Positions 35,555 to 43,878 of a stretch of 64,000 nt of DNA are shown here, one piece after another. Location: NCBI RefSeq assembly GCF_964253085.1, contig NZ_CAXUQH020000001.1:7998001-8062000 (forward strand), written 5' to 3'. A program made the translations under genes and the position numbers. This DNA comes from Paenibacillus_E sp964253085. Its GTDB lineage: Bacteria; Bacillota; Bacilli; Paenibacillales; NBRC-103111. Numbering within the stretch: position 1 is the first letter of the stretch; every line of letters starts with the position of its first letter. The notes beneath the pieces were generated by a model that made no database searches, was not told where the DNA came from, and saw only the letters and a list, made by a program, of their open reading frames with translations.

Positions 35555-36298
35555 TCACACCTCCACTTCTTTCTCGAAAATGAAACCATTCAGCGCTATT
35601 AACCCTATACAGAGTAAGCCGAGGACAATAAAAGGTCCCGAATGCAAGAAAGCCATATCTGAATCCTTATGTCCAATCACGATCTCAGGCGTCCAGACCA
35701 GCAGGTTCGATAGCAGCGGGCTGATAAGAAGGGACAGCCAGCTGATGCCAAAAAAGGCGCTAACCATCACAAACCATTTGAATTTTGCTACGAGCTGCCC
35801 ACATAGGAACGTGAACTGCACGACAATTAATAAGAACAACATAACGAAAAGGCAGATCCAGTAGAGATTGAGCACTAGACTCATAAGGCTGGGCCCTAGC
35901 TCCGACCAATCCTCGCTTGTGCTTACTTCCTCCCACATCACACGGAGTAACAAGCTCGCAAAGCTTGCTGCAATCACGATAGACGTTGCAATTAGCAAAG
36001 ATAGCACTGCCGCTAGCTTAGCCGCTAACACCTTCCACCCCCGTATAGGTAAGGAAAGGAGGAGGTAAATCGAGTTCGTTCTCCACTCCACATGGAGTTG
36101 ATAGTAGCCCGTTCCTATCGCTAAGGCGACTAAGAATAAGTAAGGTATAATGAGTGCCAATACCATCGTCGCATCCATTTGGAAATCGGCGCTTTTGTAC
36201 AAAACAATTACGTGCAGCGCAACCACACCCACTGTGAAAAAACCGAATAAGGGGGAAATACTTTTTATTTCTTTCTTAAATAGGTTCCAGAGTGCCAT
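35555..36298 (-). CDS. ABC permease, YtrC/D-like
   Basis: 247-residue integral membrane protein with six predicted segments and the N-terminus MALWNLFKKEIKSISPLFGFF. It directly follows the ATPase gene (stop and start adjacent at 36298/36299). Its stop lies 2 nt before the ATG of the DUF4097 gene. It matches the layout of GntR-led YtrABC-type operons, where ATPase and permease form an exporter induced by cell-wall antibiotics. Confidence 0.84.
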   Translation of the reverse strand: MALWNLFKKEIKSISPLFGFFTVGVVALHVIVLYKSADFQMDATMVLALIIPYLFLVALAIGTGYYQLHVEWRTNSIYLLLSLPIRGWKVLAAKLAAVLSLLIATSIVIAASFASLLLRVMWEEVSTSEDWSELGPSLMSLVLNLYWICLFVMLFLLIVVQFTFLCGQLVAKFKWFVMVSAFFGISWLSLLISPLLSNLLVWTPEIVIGHKDSDMAFLHSGPFIVLGLLCIGLIALNGFIFEKEVEV

Positions 36299-37012
36299 CT
36301 ACCCGTACACCTTCTCCCAAATGTTCTCTAACGAGCAGCCGTACGTCTCGCGCAAATTCTCCGTTGAGTCGAATATCGTAACCTGCCCATTCTGTAGAAA
36401 AATAACGTCATCGAACATAGGCTCAGATTCATTCACCGAATGGGTGGAAAGCACAATTGTCTGCTCATCCGATTGGAACTCACTGATGATGGAGCGGATA
36501 ATTTTGGCTCGCGACGACGGGTCAATACCAGAGAACGGCTCGTCCAGCAAGATCAGCGGCACTTTCCGGGATAACGCTGCAATTAATTTCAAGCGCGCCC
36601 GCATCCCTTTGGACAGATTCCGAACCTTCTGGTTCTCATCCAGCTCCATTTTGATAACCATTTCCGCCGCTCTGTCTGCCTGCCAATCCTTGTAGAACCC
36701 TGAGATAAATTTCAGCGTCTCCTTCACCGTCATCCACCCGTATAGATGATCAATCTCAGGTAAATAAGCGACATGCTGCTTATTATGAACATCCGGCTTC
36801 CTCCCACCTACGAGAATCGTACCCGAAGTTGGATAGATTAGACCGGCCATCATCTTGAGCAGTGTAGATTTCCCACTCCCGTTCGGCCCCAGTAAGCCGA
36901 CAATCGTCCCCTTCTTAACCTGAAGGTCGATGCCTCTTATGGCTTGTTTTAATAAATACTTCTTCTGAATGCCTTTGAGCTCAATCATGTACGGATTCTC
37001 TTCGCTCGACAC
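36299..37012 (-). CDS. ABC transporter ATP-binding protein, YtrB-like
   Basis: 237-residue ATPase: Walker A GPNGSGKSTL, signature LSKGMRARLKLIAALS, Walker B LILLDEPFSGIDPSSR and H-loop STHSVNESE. The variant signature LSKGM is typical of the YtrB/NatA-like group. GTG start at 37012, with GGAGGGA 7 nt before it. It lies 3 nt after the GntR gene in the same operon. Confidence 0.9.
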   Translation of the reverse strand: MSSEENPYMIELKGIQKKYLLKQAIRGIDLQVKKGTIVGLLGPNGSGKSTLLKMMAGLIYPTSGTILVGGRKPDVHNKQHVAYLPEIDHLYGWMTVKETLKFISGFYKDWQADRAAEMVIKMELDENQKVRNLSKGMRARLKLIAALSRKVPLILLDEPFSGIDPSSRAKIIRSIISEFQSDEQTIVLSTHSVNESEPMFDDVIFLQNGQVTIFDSTENLRETYGCSLENIWEKVYG

Positions 37013-37015
37013 GGT

Positions 37016-37393
37016 CTATCCCTCCTTACGTTCCATATGTAAAGTATCGCGGAGCATATCCGCCATTTCGTCCGACTTAATGCCCAAACCGCGCATTTCT
37101 TCAATAAATTGATGGACGGCAGCCTGCGCCATTTCGGAACGAATCGATAAAAGCATCTCAGTATCATTCTTGATAAAAGTACCCTGCCCGCGTAACGTCT
37201 CCGTCAAACCCACCCGCTCCATCTCTTGGTAAGCCCTCATCACCGTATTAGGATTCACTTGTGATATTTGTGCCCGTTCCTTATGGGACGGAATTTTATC
37301 ACCTGGCGATAACTCGCCCCTAGCCAATGCTTTCTTAACCTCATCGACCATCTGCAAATAAATCGGTTTCGGGCTATTAAAATTAAGTTGCAC
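37016..37393 (-). CDS. GntR-family regulator, YtrA subfamily
   Basis: 125-residue repressor with the short C-terminus of the YtrA subfamily. The winged helix reads PIYLQMVDEVKKALARGELSPGDKIPSHKERAQISQVNPNTVMRAYQEMERVGLTETLRGQGTFI. GTG start at 37393 behind AGGAGG. It heads a six-gene operon (GntR, ATPase, permease, DUF4097, ATPase, permease). Its promoter carries a perfect inverted repeat, so it is probably an autorepressor. Confidence 0.92.
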   Translation of the reverse strand: MQLNFNSPKPIYLQMVDEVKKALARGELSPGDKIPSHKERAQISQVNPNTVMRAYQEMERVGLTETLRGQGTFIKNDTEMLLSIRSEMAQAAVHQFIEEMRGLGIKSDEMADMLRDTLHMERKEG

Positions 37394-37421
37394 CGTCCTA
37401 CCCTCCTCTTCACCGCGAACC

Positions 37422-37477
37422 AGTGCACTATTGAACTAGTGCACTATAAGAATATTTCTATCCTTATGAATTGTCAA
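37422..37477 (-). promoter_or_regulatory. promoter and YtrA-type operator of the GntR operon
   Basis: Minus strand: -35 TTGACA (37477-37472), 17 nt, -10 TATTCT (37454-37449). Just downstream lies a perfect inverted repeat AGTGCACTA-N6-TAGTGCACT (37422-37445), overlapping the expected transcription start, as in repression by GntR/YtrA proteins. Confidence 0.88.
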
Positions 37478-37523
37478 TGGCTTTTTCTCGACGTGCAAAA
37501 GGGACGCGTTCTCTACACATTTG

Positions 37524-37716
37524 CATTAACTGCAAAAAATACAGCTATTTACGAGATATTTCTTCGAAAATTCGATTTAACTGTACAATATGTAGGTAAA
37601 ACAGCCTCTTTTGTTCCAATTGGCTTAACTGAATAAAATTAGCTGTAGGTTCTCCATCTATTCAGTATTTGATGGGAAAATCCGGGAATATAACTGGATA
37701 AAATCCATCTATTTGG
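37524..37716. repeat. four-unit palindromic intergenic element, copy 4
   Basis: Units start near 37524, 37574, 37637 and 37687 (spacing about 50, 63 and 50 nt). It lies between co-directional genes in the 552-nt gap 37394-37945. The remainder of the gap, 37717-37876, is a pyrimidine-rich stretch with no feature that can be called. Confidence 0.8.
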
Positions 37717-37876
37717 CTGGGGCACCGTAGATTTACGAAAATTGCTGCCACCAACCCATTCATCAGACTCAGCAATTGATAGCTTTACTTCTACTTCTAC
37801 TCTTACAACTACTCTCTCCCTCTCCACTCACCTAACTCTACCCGCAACCAGCATTTCACACATCGGTATGCCTTAT

Positions 37877-37920
37877 TAAAAAAAGCTGTCCTCACGCAGA
37901 TGATCTACGTGAGGACAGCC
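37877..37920 (-). terminator. intrinsic terminator of the VTC-DUF4956-Cthe_2159 operon
   Basis: 12-bp perfect stem GCTGTCCTCACG/CGTGAGGACAGC, followed on the minus strand by TTTTTTT. Confidence 0.93.
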
Positions 37921-37945
37921 TCATAAACATACCGATTCGTTCGAT

Positions 37946-39745
37946 TTACTGTGCGGTTCGTTGTGGACGTTGTCCGCCACCTCCGCCTTGTCCGCCACCA
38001 CCAGGACCACCCATCATCCCGCTTCTAGCGGCAGTAACACCTGTTTCGGACAACCACGTGATCAAAGTTGATGTCTTGAAGTCGACAACCTTCGTCCCGC
38101 CTTGGTACGTGCCACCTTCATAAAGGCCCTTTGTAGCCGTGCCTGTTGAAGATCCGCCCGAGCTAAGCGTATACGAAGCGTCTTGCTTCAGGTTCGGTGA
38201 GCTGACAAACACCGACTGATAGCTCTTCGAAGGCGCAAAGGTTATAATTTCATTTCCTGCGCTATCTTCAAGATGAACCAGCGCACCCGCTTGCTGGGTC
38301 TTGGTGTACGTCATCAGGACGCCGGCTTGCGTCGACTTGTCGGATGTGGCTTGTACCATGCCGGAGCTTCCCGCGGCAACGAGGAAGCCGCCGGTCATAA
38401 CGAACGTACCGTCATAGTCGAGGGAGCCGTTGTTGTTCTCGATCGGCCCGTTGACCACCACCGTACCACCGCTCATTGTGACGGAGCCGTTCGAGTCCAA
38501 ACCGTCGCCTTTCGAGTCGACGGATAAGAAACCGCCGGTAATCGTCAGCATATTGCTCGAATTCGCGCCGGATGCGCCTGGTGCACCGCCTGGAGGTGCT
38601 CCAGCAGCTGCCCCTGCTTTGCCAGCGCCAGCTCCGCCAGTCGCCGCTCCCGGAGCAGCAGCGCCACCTTCAGCGGACTCAGCGCTGTTGGAGATGTTCA
38701 CACCGTCATCCGCAGAGACGACGTTGGTTTTACCGCCCGAGATCACAACCGCGGGTGCCTCGATCCCTTCATTGCTTTGCGTGATATCGATCGTTCCACC
38801 TGCGATAGCAAGAGATACTTCGGCGTGAATGCCATCATCGCCAGCGTTAATGTGAAGATCTCCGCCGCTCACATCAAGGCCTCCGCTGCTGTGCACCGCA
38901 TCCTCACCGGATTTGATCGTGAATGATCCACCAGCAAGGCTGATGTAACCTTCCGAGCCCTCTTTATCGTTCGATGTTTTGATTCCGTGTCCACCTGCAT
39001 CGATGGTCAAAGTGCCCGCCTGGACAGCGACCAAGTCGCGACCCATCACGCCATCATCAACAGCTTTAACATCCAGCATGCCTCCCGTGATTTTCAGCTT
39101 ATCCTTGCTGGTAATCCCATTGTTGTAGTTCCCTTTCACGACAAGCTTTCCTGAGCCATTGATCGTCAGATCGTCTTTGCTGAAGATCGCCGAATTAGGC
39201 TCGTCTGTCGTCGCGTCCTGATACACATACTTAGTTCCATCCGAAACGATGTTCTCTGTTCCTTCTTGTAAGGAGATGATTGCCTTGCCCGCTTCTTCGA
39301 CGAAGATGGCGGAGGACGTGCTGTTCGAAATCTCCGCTCCGTTTAAAACTAAACGAACGACACCCTTATCTTTCACGTTGACCGCTATTTGACCGTCTGT
39401 TAATTTACCACTCACGACATACGTGCCAGCCTTCGTAATGGCAATCTTACCGTCCTTCGCTGCTGCCCCTTCACCCTCGATGGTTGCACTAGTACCCGTC
39501 AATGAGATCTTCGTTGGATTGGCAGAAGCCCAGTCTGTATAAGCATCTTCCGCCGCATACTCCACCTTCTGGATGATATCTGTGGTTGTTGCTTTTGCTG
39601 TTGAAGCCGTCGTTCCAGCCGTTGTTACTGCTGGTGTAGCCTCCGTAGTAATCGAAGCGATGTCAGTCGTTTCATTGCATGCTGCTAACACAACAGCGCA
39701 TAATAGTAGGACACCTGCGCCTTTCATATTCAACGGTTTTTTCAT
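37946..39745 (-). CDS. Cthe_2159-like carbohydrate-binding lipoprotein
   Basis: 599-residue exported lipoprotein: signal peptide with lipobox LAAC (Cys near residue 23), then a right-handed beta-helix of the Cthe_2159 (polygalacturonate-binding) family, with rungs such as NNGITSKDKLKITGG, GEDAVHSSGGLDVSGG and GDDGIHAEVSLAIAGG. A low-complexity Ala/Gly/Pro insert lies near residues 355-395 and a Gly/Gln/Arg-rich tail at the C-terminus. It is the third gene of the VTC operon. It probably binds an acidic surface polymer outside the cell. Which polymer is not known. Confidence 0.87.
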   Translation of the reverse strand: MKKPLNMKGAGVLLLCAVVLAACNETTDIASITTEATPAVTTAGTTASTAKATTTDIIQKVEYAAEDAYTDWASANPTKISLTGTSATIEGEGAAAKDGKIAITKAGTYVVSGKLTDGQIAVNVKDKGVVRLVLNGAEISNSTSSAIFVEEAGKAIISLQEGTENIVSDGTKYVYQDATTDEPNSAIFSKDDLTINGSGKLVVKGNYNNGITSKDKLKITGGMLDVKAVDDGVMGRDLVAVQAGTLTIDAGGHGIKTSNDKEGSEGYISLAGGSFTIKSGEDAVHSSGGLDVSGGDLHINAGDDGIHAEVSLAIAGGTIDITQSNEGIEAPAVVISGGKTNVVSADDGVNISNSAESAEGGAAAPGAATGGAGAGKAGAAAGAPPGGAPGASGANSSNMLTITGGFLSVDSKGDGLDSNGSVTMSGGTVVVNGPIENNNGSLDYDGTFVMTGGFLVAAGSSGMVQATSDKSTQAGVLMTYTKTQQAGALVHLEDSAGNEIITFAPSKSYQSVFVSSPNLKQDASYTLSSGGSSTGTATKGLYEGGTYQGGTKVVDFKTSTLITWLSETGVTAARSGMMGGPGGGGQGGGGGQRPQRTAQ

Positions 39746-39777
39746 AGAAATCTCTTCCTCTCTCAGTTGCGTTGTTT

Positions 39778-40458
39778 TTAAAATTCAGCCGCTGTAGGGC
39801 TCATCGTTAAGGTGATATCTAAGTTCCCATTTCTGCATCTAATGGCGTCTAGGAACTCTTTCTGACTCGTCAAATGATCAATCGTCACGACGTAAACTAA
39901 CTCATATAAGCTGCCTAACTCGGTTGTACGCACTTTTTTCAACTCATAGGCAATGTCGAACATCTTGAACACTTCAGCAAACGCTTCTTCATACCCCAGA
40001 CTCTCGGGAATCGTCACTTTCAATAGCTTCTGTGCAGCCTTCTTCGCACCAAAATTGGTGACTTTCAGGACAAACATCAAGACACACAGTACAAGCGTGA
40101 AAAGTACCGCGTAACCAAACGAACCCACACCGCAGGCAAGTCCTGCTGCCATTGTGAACAAGACGAAGGAAATGTCCTTTGGATCTCCAGGAGCGCTCCG
40201 GAATCGAATGATGGAGAAGGCCCCTGCAAGGCTGAACGCTCTAGCGATGTTACTGCCGATTAATAAAATAATAATGGCTACAATTACTGGCAGAACAATC
40301 ATGGTTAACGTGAAGCTTTGTGTGTAGTTCGTTTGTGTTTTCATATAAGTGAAGCTGATCATAGCACCTAGTACAATTGCAATAAGTATGGTTAATAAAG
40401 CATTCATTAGTGTTAATTCTGTGCCTGCTGTGACTTGTGCAAAAATTGAATCGATCAT
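39778..40458 (-). CDS. DUF4956 membrane protein
   Basis: 226-residue protein with about four membrane segments in the first 130 residues, the highly conserved ARAFSLAGAFSIIRFRSAPGDPKDISFVLFTMAAGLACG between them, and a soluble C-terminal domain of about 90 residues. This is a typical DUF4956 layout. The start overlaps the stop of the VTC gene by 4 nt, so the two are translationally coupled. DUF4956 genes are commonly found beside VTC-domain genes; it may form a channel or anchor for the polymer made by VTC (inference). Confidence 0.9.
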   Translation of the reverse strand: MIDSIFAQVTAGTELTLMNALLTILIAIVLGAMISFTYMKTQTNYTQSFTLTMIVLPVIVAIIILLIGSNIARAFSLAGAFSIIRFRSAPGDPKDISFVLFTMAAGLACGVGSFGYAVLFTLVLCVLMFVLKVTNFGAKKAAQKLLKVTIPESLGYEEAFAEVFKMFDIAYELKKVRTTELGSLYELVYVVTIDHLTSQKEFLDAIRCRNGNLDITLTMSPTAAEF

Positions 40459-41192
40459 AATTGAATCCTCTCCCCCGTTAGCTGTTCATTTCGCATTTTC
40501 TTATATTCGTTGCCGTACTTCGAGAAGCTCGTTCGAAACATGTCATGCTCCGAAAGCATCTTCGACAACCAGAGCGGGATCGTTTTCTCCGCCTTCACTT
40601 CCATAAGCCATTGCCCGCGGCCCATCAGCTGCTCTCCATGATCGCCACTTTCGAGCTTGAGATCATACCGTCTGGAACGGATATTCGTGTCAAAGGTGAT
40701 CCGCAAATCTCGATTATTTTTGCAAAACATCGCAATCCGGTCATACGCCAGATATACCTTCGGCTCCAGATCATAACGCTGTAAGAAATATTTGATTTCC
40801 TGAATGACTTGCTTGTTCATATAGTCCTTGAATTCAGGCTCTACCTTGGTTCGTACAAAGTCATACGACTCGTTCAGCTTCAGAGCTGTTCTTCTTTTAT
40901 TCACCAGGCCGAACACCTTTTTCTTCAGCTCTAGATACACCTTCGCATCTGCGTTTGGAACCCCGTAAGCTCTTATTCGTAGCTTCTCTCGGTATTTCGG
41001 CTTCGCCAGCGAATTTCGAATTAATGAATCATGCTCGGTATCGAAGTAGATGTTACTGATCGAATAGAATTGTTCATTCTTGTTGTAAGCGTCCATTTCC
41101 ATATATTCGAGCAGTCGATTATAGATCGTGTAAAAGGCTTTCGTATCCATCAGATACTTATTTTCATACCGATTAAATACTTCAATCGCCAT
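40455..41192 (-). CDS. VTC-domain (polyphosphate polymerase-like) protein
   Basis: 245-residue triphosphate-tunnel protein related to the catalytic core of the yeast vacuolar transporter chaperone. Tunnel-lining charged motifs are present: NRYENKYLM, YFDTEHDSL, REKLRIRAYG, VYLELKKKVFG, KRRTALKL, RITFDTNIRSR and LMEVKAEKTIP. It is cytosolic, with no membrane segment. GAAGGAGG precedes the ATG. First gene of the VTC-DUF4956-Cthe_2159 operon, read from a promoter with the shared direct-repeat operator. Polyphosphate synthesis is the proposed activity; it has been shown for eukaryotic VTC4, not here. Confidence 0.91.
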   Translation of the reverse strand: MAIEVFNRYENKYLMDTKAFYTIYNRLLEYMEMDAYNKNEQFYSISNIYFDTEHDSLIRNSLAKPKYREKLRIRAYGVPNADAKVYLELKKKVFGLVNKRRTALKLNESYDFVRTKVEPEFKDYMNKQVIQEIKYFLQRYDLEPKVYLAYDRIAMFCKNNRDLRITFDTNIRSRRYDLKLESGDHGEQLMGRGQWLMEVKAEKTIPLWLSKMLSEHDMFRTSFSKYGNEYKKMRNEQLTGERIQL

Positions 41193-41248
41193 TGTGATGC
41201 GCCTCCTTCTTGTTTCACCTTGCGTGTTGCTCGCTGTTCCATGACTGT

Positions 41249-41282
41249 ATCTTAGCCCTCGAACCTTTAGTGAAACTTAAAT
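41249..41282 (-). promoter_or_regulatory. shared direct-repeat operator and -10 of the VTC operon
   Basis: Minus strand: TTAAGTTTCA-CTAAAGGTT (41280-41262), 7 nt, -10 TAAGAT (41254-41249). The repeat takes the place of a -35 box, as in promoters activated by OmpR-family regulators. Confidence 0.78.
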
Positions 41283-41331
41283 GCAAAATGAATTATGTTT
41301 TTTTCGTAAATCCGCACTTGTAGTGCTACTA

Positions 41332-41364
41332 TTAAGGTTGATTAAAGGTTCACAGGCCTATAAT
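41332..41364 (+). promoter_or_regulatory. shared direct-repeat operator and -10 of the two-component operon
   Basis: TTAAGGTTGA-TTAAAGGTT (41332-41350), 8 nt, -10 TATAAT (41359-41364). Same arrangement as in the divergent VTC promoter 70 nt away; suggests autoregulation by the regulator encoded downstream. Confidence 0.78.
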
Positions 41365-41412
41365 GAAGCCATGCCATTCGAAGCATCTTGAGGCACTAAG
41401 GGGGAAACGACC

Positions 41413-42093
41413 ATGAGAATTCTAATCGTGGAAGATGAAGTACATTTAGCTGAAGCGTTAACTCAAATTTTAAAAAAACACCATTACTCCGTTGACGTTG
41501 TTCACGATGGACAGTCCGGGCTGGATAATGCGTTAAGTGGTATATATGATCTTCTGTTGCTCGACATCATGCTGCCTGAAATGGACGGAATCACGATTCT
41601 CAAGACACTGCGCACCAAGGGAATTTCAACACCTGTAATTCTGCTTACGGCAAAGGGAGAAATTTCAGATAAAATCACAGGATTGGATTACGGTGCTGAC
41701 GATTACGTGTCCAAACCGTTTTCAACGGAAGAGCTGTTAGCTCGGATACGCGCGGCGTTACGACGCAAGGGCGAGGTCGTGCCGGAGGATGCCTTGAAAT
41801 TCGGGGACATCGAATTGCATACAGGAAACCTCAAGCTAACCTGCAAGGGGAAAGAATTAAAACTGATTTTAAAAGAAAGCGAGCTCCTGGAGCTGCTAAT
41901 GACGCGGAAAAGCGCAGTAACCTCGAAGGAACAGATTATCGAGAAGCTATGGGGCTTCGATTCTGAGGTGGAGCATAATAACGTGGAGGTTTATATCTCT
42001 TTTTTACGCAAAAAACTAACTTTCCTACACGCGGCGATCCGCATCTCGACCCTTAGAGGCGTCGGATATGTGCTAGAGGAGGTGACTTCCTAA
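41413..42093 (+). CDS. OmpR/PhoB-family response regulator, proposed controller of the surface regulon
   Basis: 226 residues: receiver with Asp51 in LLLLDIMLPEMDG and Lys in YVSKPFST; C-terminal winged helix ending NNVEVYISFLRKKLTFLHAAIRISTLRGVGYVLEE. It begins with ATG at 41413 behind AAGGGGGAAA. The stop overlaps the kinase start (TAATG). Divergent from the VTC operon. The direct-repeat element in its own promoter recurs before the VTC operon, the glycosidase/GT2 operon and cotH, so it is the best candidate for the protein that binds there. Confidence 0.93.
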   Translation: MRILIVEDEVHLAEALTQILKKHHYSVDVVHDGQSGLDNALSGIYDLLLLDIMLPEMDGITILKTLRTKGISTPVILLTAKGEISDKITGLDYGADDYVSKPFSTEELLARIRAALRRKGEVVPEDALKFGDIELHTGNLKLTCKGKELKLILKESELLELLMTRKSAVTSKEQIIEKLWGFDSEVEHNNVEVYISFLRKKLTFLHAAIRISTLRGVGYVLEEVTS

Positions 42094-43361
42094 TGTTCAT
42101 CAAGCTCCGAAACCGATTTCTGATTGTAAATCTAGTCATCATATCCTGCATCATGCTCTTATCCTTCGCTACGATTTATTTCATTACCTATCGGAATGTG
42201 AAGGCCGATATCGATATGGATCTGCATCGCGTAGCGGAATTCAATCTCAAGCCTGACGGAAAAAAGGGAAATCCGAAGCTTGGACCTGATGGCGGGCATC
42301 ACCCCCAAGAACCTCAGGGGTACAATAATTCACTACCCGAGCGATCCGTTTCCTTCACGCTGCAAACGGATGCCCAGTGGAACATCCTAGCCACAAACTC
42401 CCGTTTTGACATGGATACAGCGTTCTACGAAACTGCCATTAAGGAAGCCTCCTCCAGCAGCTCGGATATCGGCCAGTTTACGCTCGATGGCAACCAATGG
42501 GCGTATATGGTGCAAAAGAATGACACCGGGTATAGCGTCGTCTACCTTGACGTTACGGCTCAGAAAACCATCCTGACGAATCTTGTCTATACCTTCACGA
42601 TCGTCGGCTTAGTGATGCTCATCGTCATCTTCTTTACGAGCCGCTATTTCGCGAATCGTTCCATCACTCCAGTCCGCGAAGCCTTCCAGAAACAGAAACA
42701 ATTCATCGCGGATGCTTCTCACGAGTTGAAAACACCGCTAGCCGTCATCAATACCAATGCGGACGTTCTCTTAGCGAATAGCGAGGATACAATCGAAAGC
42801 CAATCGAAATGGCTGCATCGTATCAAATCCGAGACGGAACGCATGAAGACGCTCACCAACGATCTCCTCTATCTGACGGAAATGGATGATACCAGGGCGG
42901 AAATCTTGTATAGCGAATTCAATGTGAGTGAATCTGTGGAAAGTGTTCTTCTCACGATGGAAGCCGTCGTGTTCGAGAAGGATATTACGCTGGACTACGA
43001 GATTCAGCCCGACTTAACCTTGCACGGCAATAGCGAGCAAATCAAGCAAGTCGTCATGATTCTCATGGACAATGCGATCAAATACACGCCACCGAAGGGG
43101 GCTATTTCGCTCACCTTCAAGAAGCATCATAGCGATACGCTCCTCACCGTGACCAATACCGGTGAAGGCATCTCGCCTGAGCATGTGGAGCGGATCTTCG
43201 ACCGCTTCTACCGCGCGGATCCATCGCGTTCACGCAAGCATGGCGGCTACGGGCTTGGATTAGCCATAGCCAAGTCCATCGTAGAGCAGCATAAAGGAAA
43301 AATTCATGCCAAAAGCGTGCAGCATGAGATGACGTCGTTTTATGTGCAGCTTCCTTCATAG
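42093..43361 (+). CDS. sensor histidine kinase of the VTC-linked two-component system
   Basis: 422 residues: membrane segments near 10-31 and 165-187 enclose an extracellular region of about 130 residues with a Gly/Pro/His-rich stretch (PDGGHHPQEPQG). After that come the dimerisation helix with His in FIADASHELKTPLAV (near 209) and an ATPase domain with MDNAIKYTPPKG, NTGEGI and GYGLGLAIAK. No HAMP domain is obvious. The ATG overlaps the regulator stop codon. The His-rich loop might bind a metal or an acidic polymer; that is a guess. Followed by a strong terminator. Confidence 0.92.
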   Translation: MFIKLRNRFLIVNLVIISCIMLLSFATIYFITYRNVKADIDMDLHRVAEFNLKPDGKKGNPKLGPDGGHHPQEPQGYNNSLPERSVSFTLQTDAQWNILATNSRFDMDTAFYETAIKEASSSSSDIGQFTLDGNQWAYMVQKNDTGYSVVYLDVTAQKTILTNLVYTFTIVGLVMLIVIFFTSRYFANRSITPVREAFQKQKQFIADASHELKTPLAVINTNADVLLANSEDTIESQSKWLHRIKSETERMKTLTNDLLYLTEMDDTRAEILYSEFNVSESVESVLLTMEAVVFEKDITLDYEIQPDLTLHGNSEQIKQVVMILMDNAIKYTPPKGAISLTFKKHHSDTLLTVTNTGEGISPEHVERIFDRFYRADPSRSRKHGGYGLGLAIAKSIVEQHKGKIHAKSVQHEMTSFYVQLPS

Positions 43362-43372
43362 ATTATTATTTG

Positions 43373-43408
43373 GGAGCTAAGCGGCTTATCAAGCGTTTAG
43401 CTCTTTTT
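43373..43408 (+). terminator. intrinsic terminator of the two-component operon
   Basis: Stem GAGCTAAgCG/CGtTTAGCTC followed by TTTTT. Confidence 0.87.
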
Positions 43409-43459
43409 CGTTTATCGGAAGCCGCGTTAGAATTCATAGCACACTCTGTGAGAGTAGTT

Positions 43460-43741
43460 CGGCAATTCCGGGGGGCGCAATTCCTGCCTCTACCCCGCCG
43501 CAACCCCGGCACACGGGGCTGTAAGACCCAAAAAGGGCCTTATCCTGCGGCTACTTAGCCATGAGCACTGCAATAGCGCCCAAAAAAGGCGCTATTCCTG
43601 CCTCCACCCCGCCGCAGCCCTAGCGCGCAGGGCTGTAAGACCCAAAAAGGGCCTTATCCCTCGGCTATTTGCCCTGAGCGCTACAATAGCGCCCTTTTTG
43701 GGCGCTATCCCTCCTCAACCCCGCCGCAGCCCCGGCGGGCT
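43460..43741. repeat. GC-rich tandem repeat, about 2.5 copies of a ~112-bp unit
   Basis: Three successive copies (starting near 43460, 43567 and 43680, the third truncated). Each copy contains an AATAGCGCCC...GGGCGCTAT-type hairpin, a CCCCGCCGCA block and a GGGCTG hairpin; the first two also carry AAGACCCAAAAAGGGCCTTAT. The unit is much richer in GC than its surroundings. It fills most of the 517-nt gap 43362-43878. No ORF with a credible start. Confidence 0.75.
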
Positions 43742-43775
43742 TACTCTTTTCGGAGAGCCACATTTCATTCACGTA

Positions 43776-43815
43776 TTTACATGTTGTAATCCTTGTGTAG
43801 AATGGATACACAAGG
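43776..43815 (+). promoter_or_regulatory. promoter with 9-7-9 dyad before the second two-component system
   Basis: -35 TTTACA (43776-43781), 16 nt, -10 TAGAAT (43798-43803). A perfect inverted repeat CCTTGTGTA-N7-TACACAAGG (43791-43815) overlaps the -10 and the start site, so a repressor probably binds here. Confidence 0.7.
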
Positions 43816-43878
43816 AACATGCTCATGATTGGTGAATGAGGTAAGCAAAATGCGACCAGAAAGGAAGGAGCTTTTCCT

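Noticed and set aside
43460..43741. rRNA or tRNA fragment
   Set aside because: GC-rich and hairpin-rich, but no match to tRNA cloverleaf or conserved rRNA sequence; the tandem repeat structure explains it.
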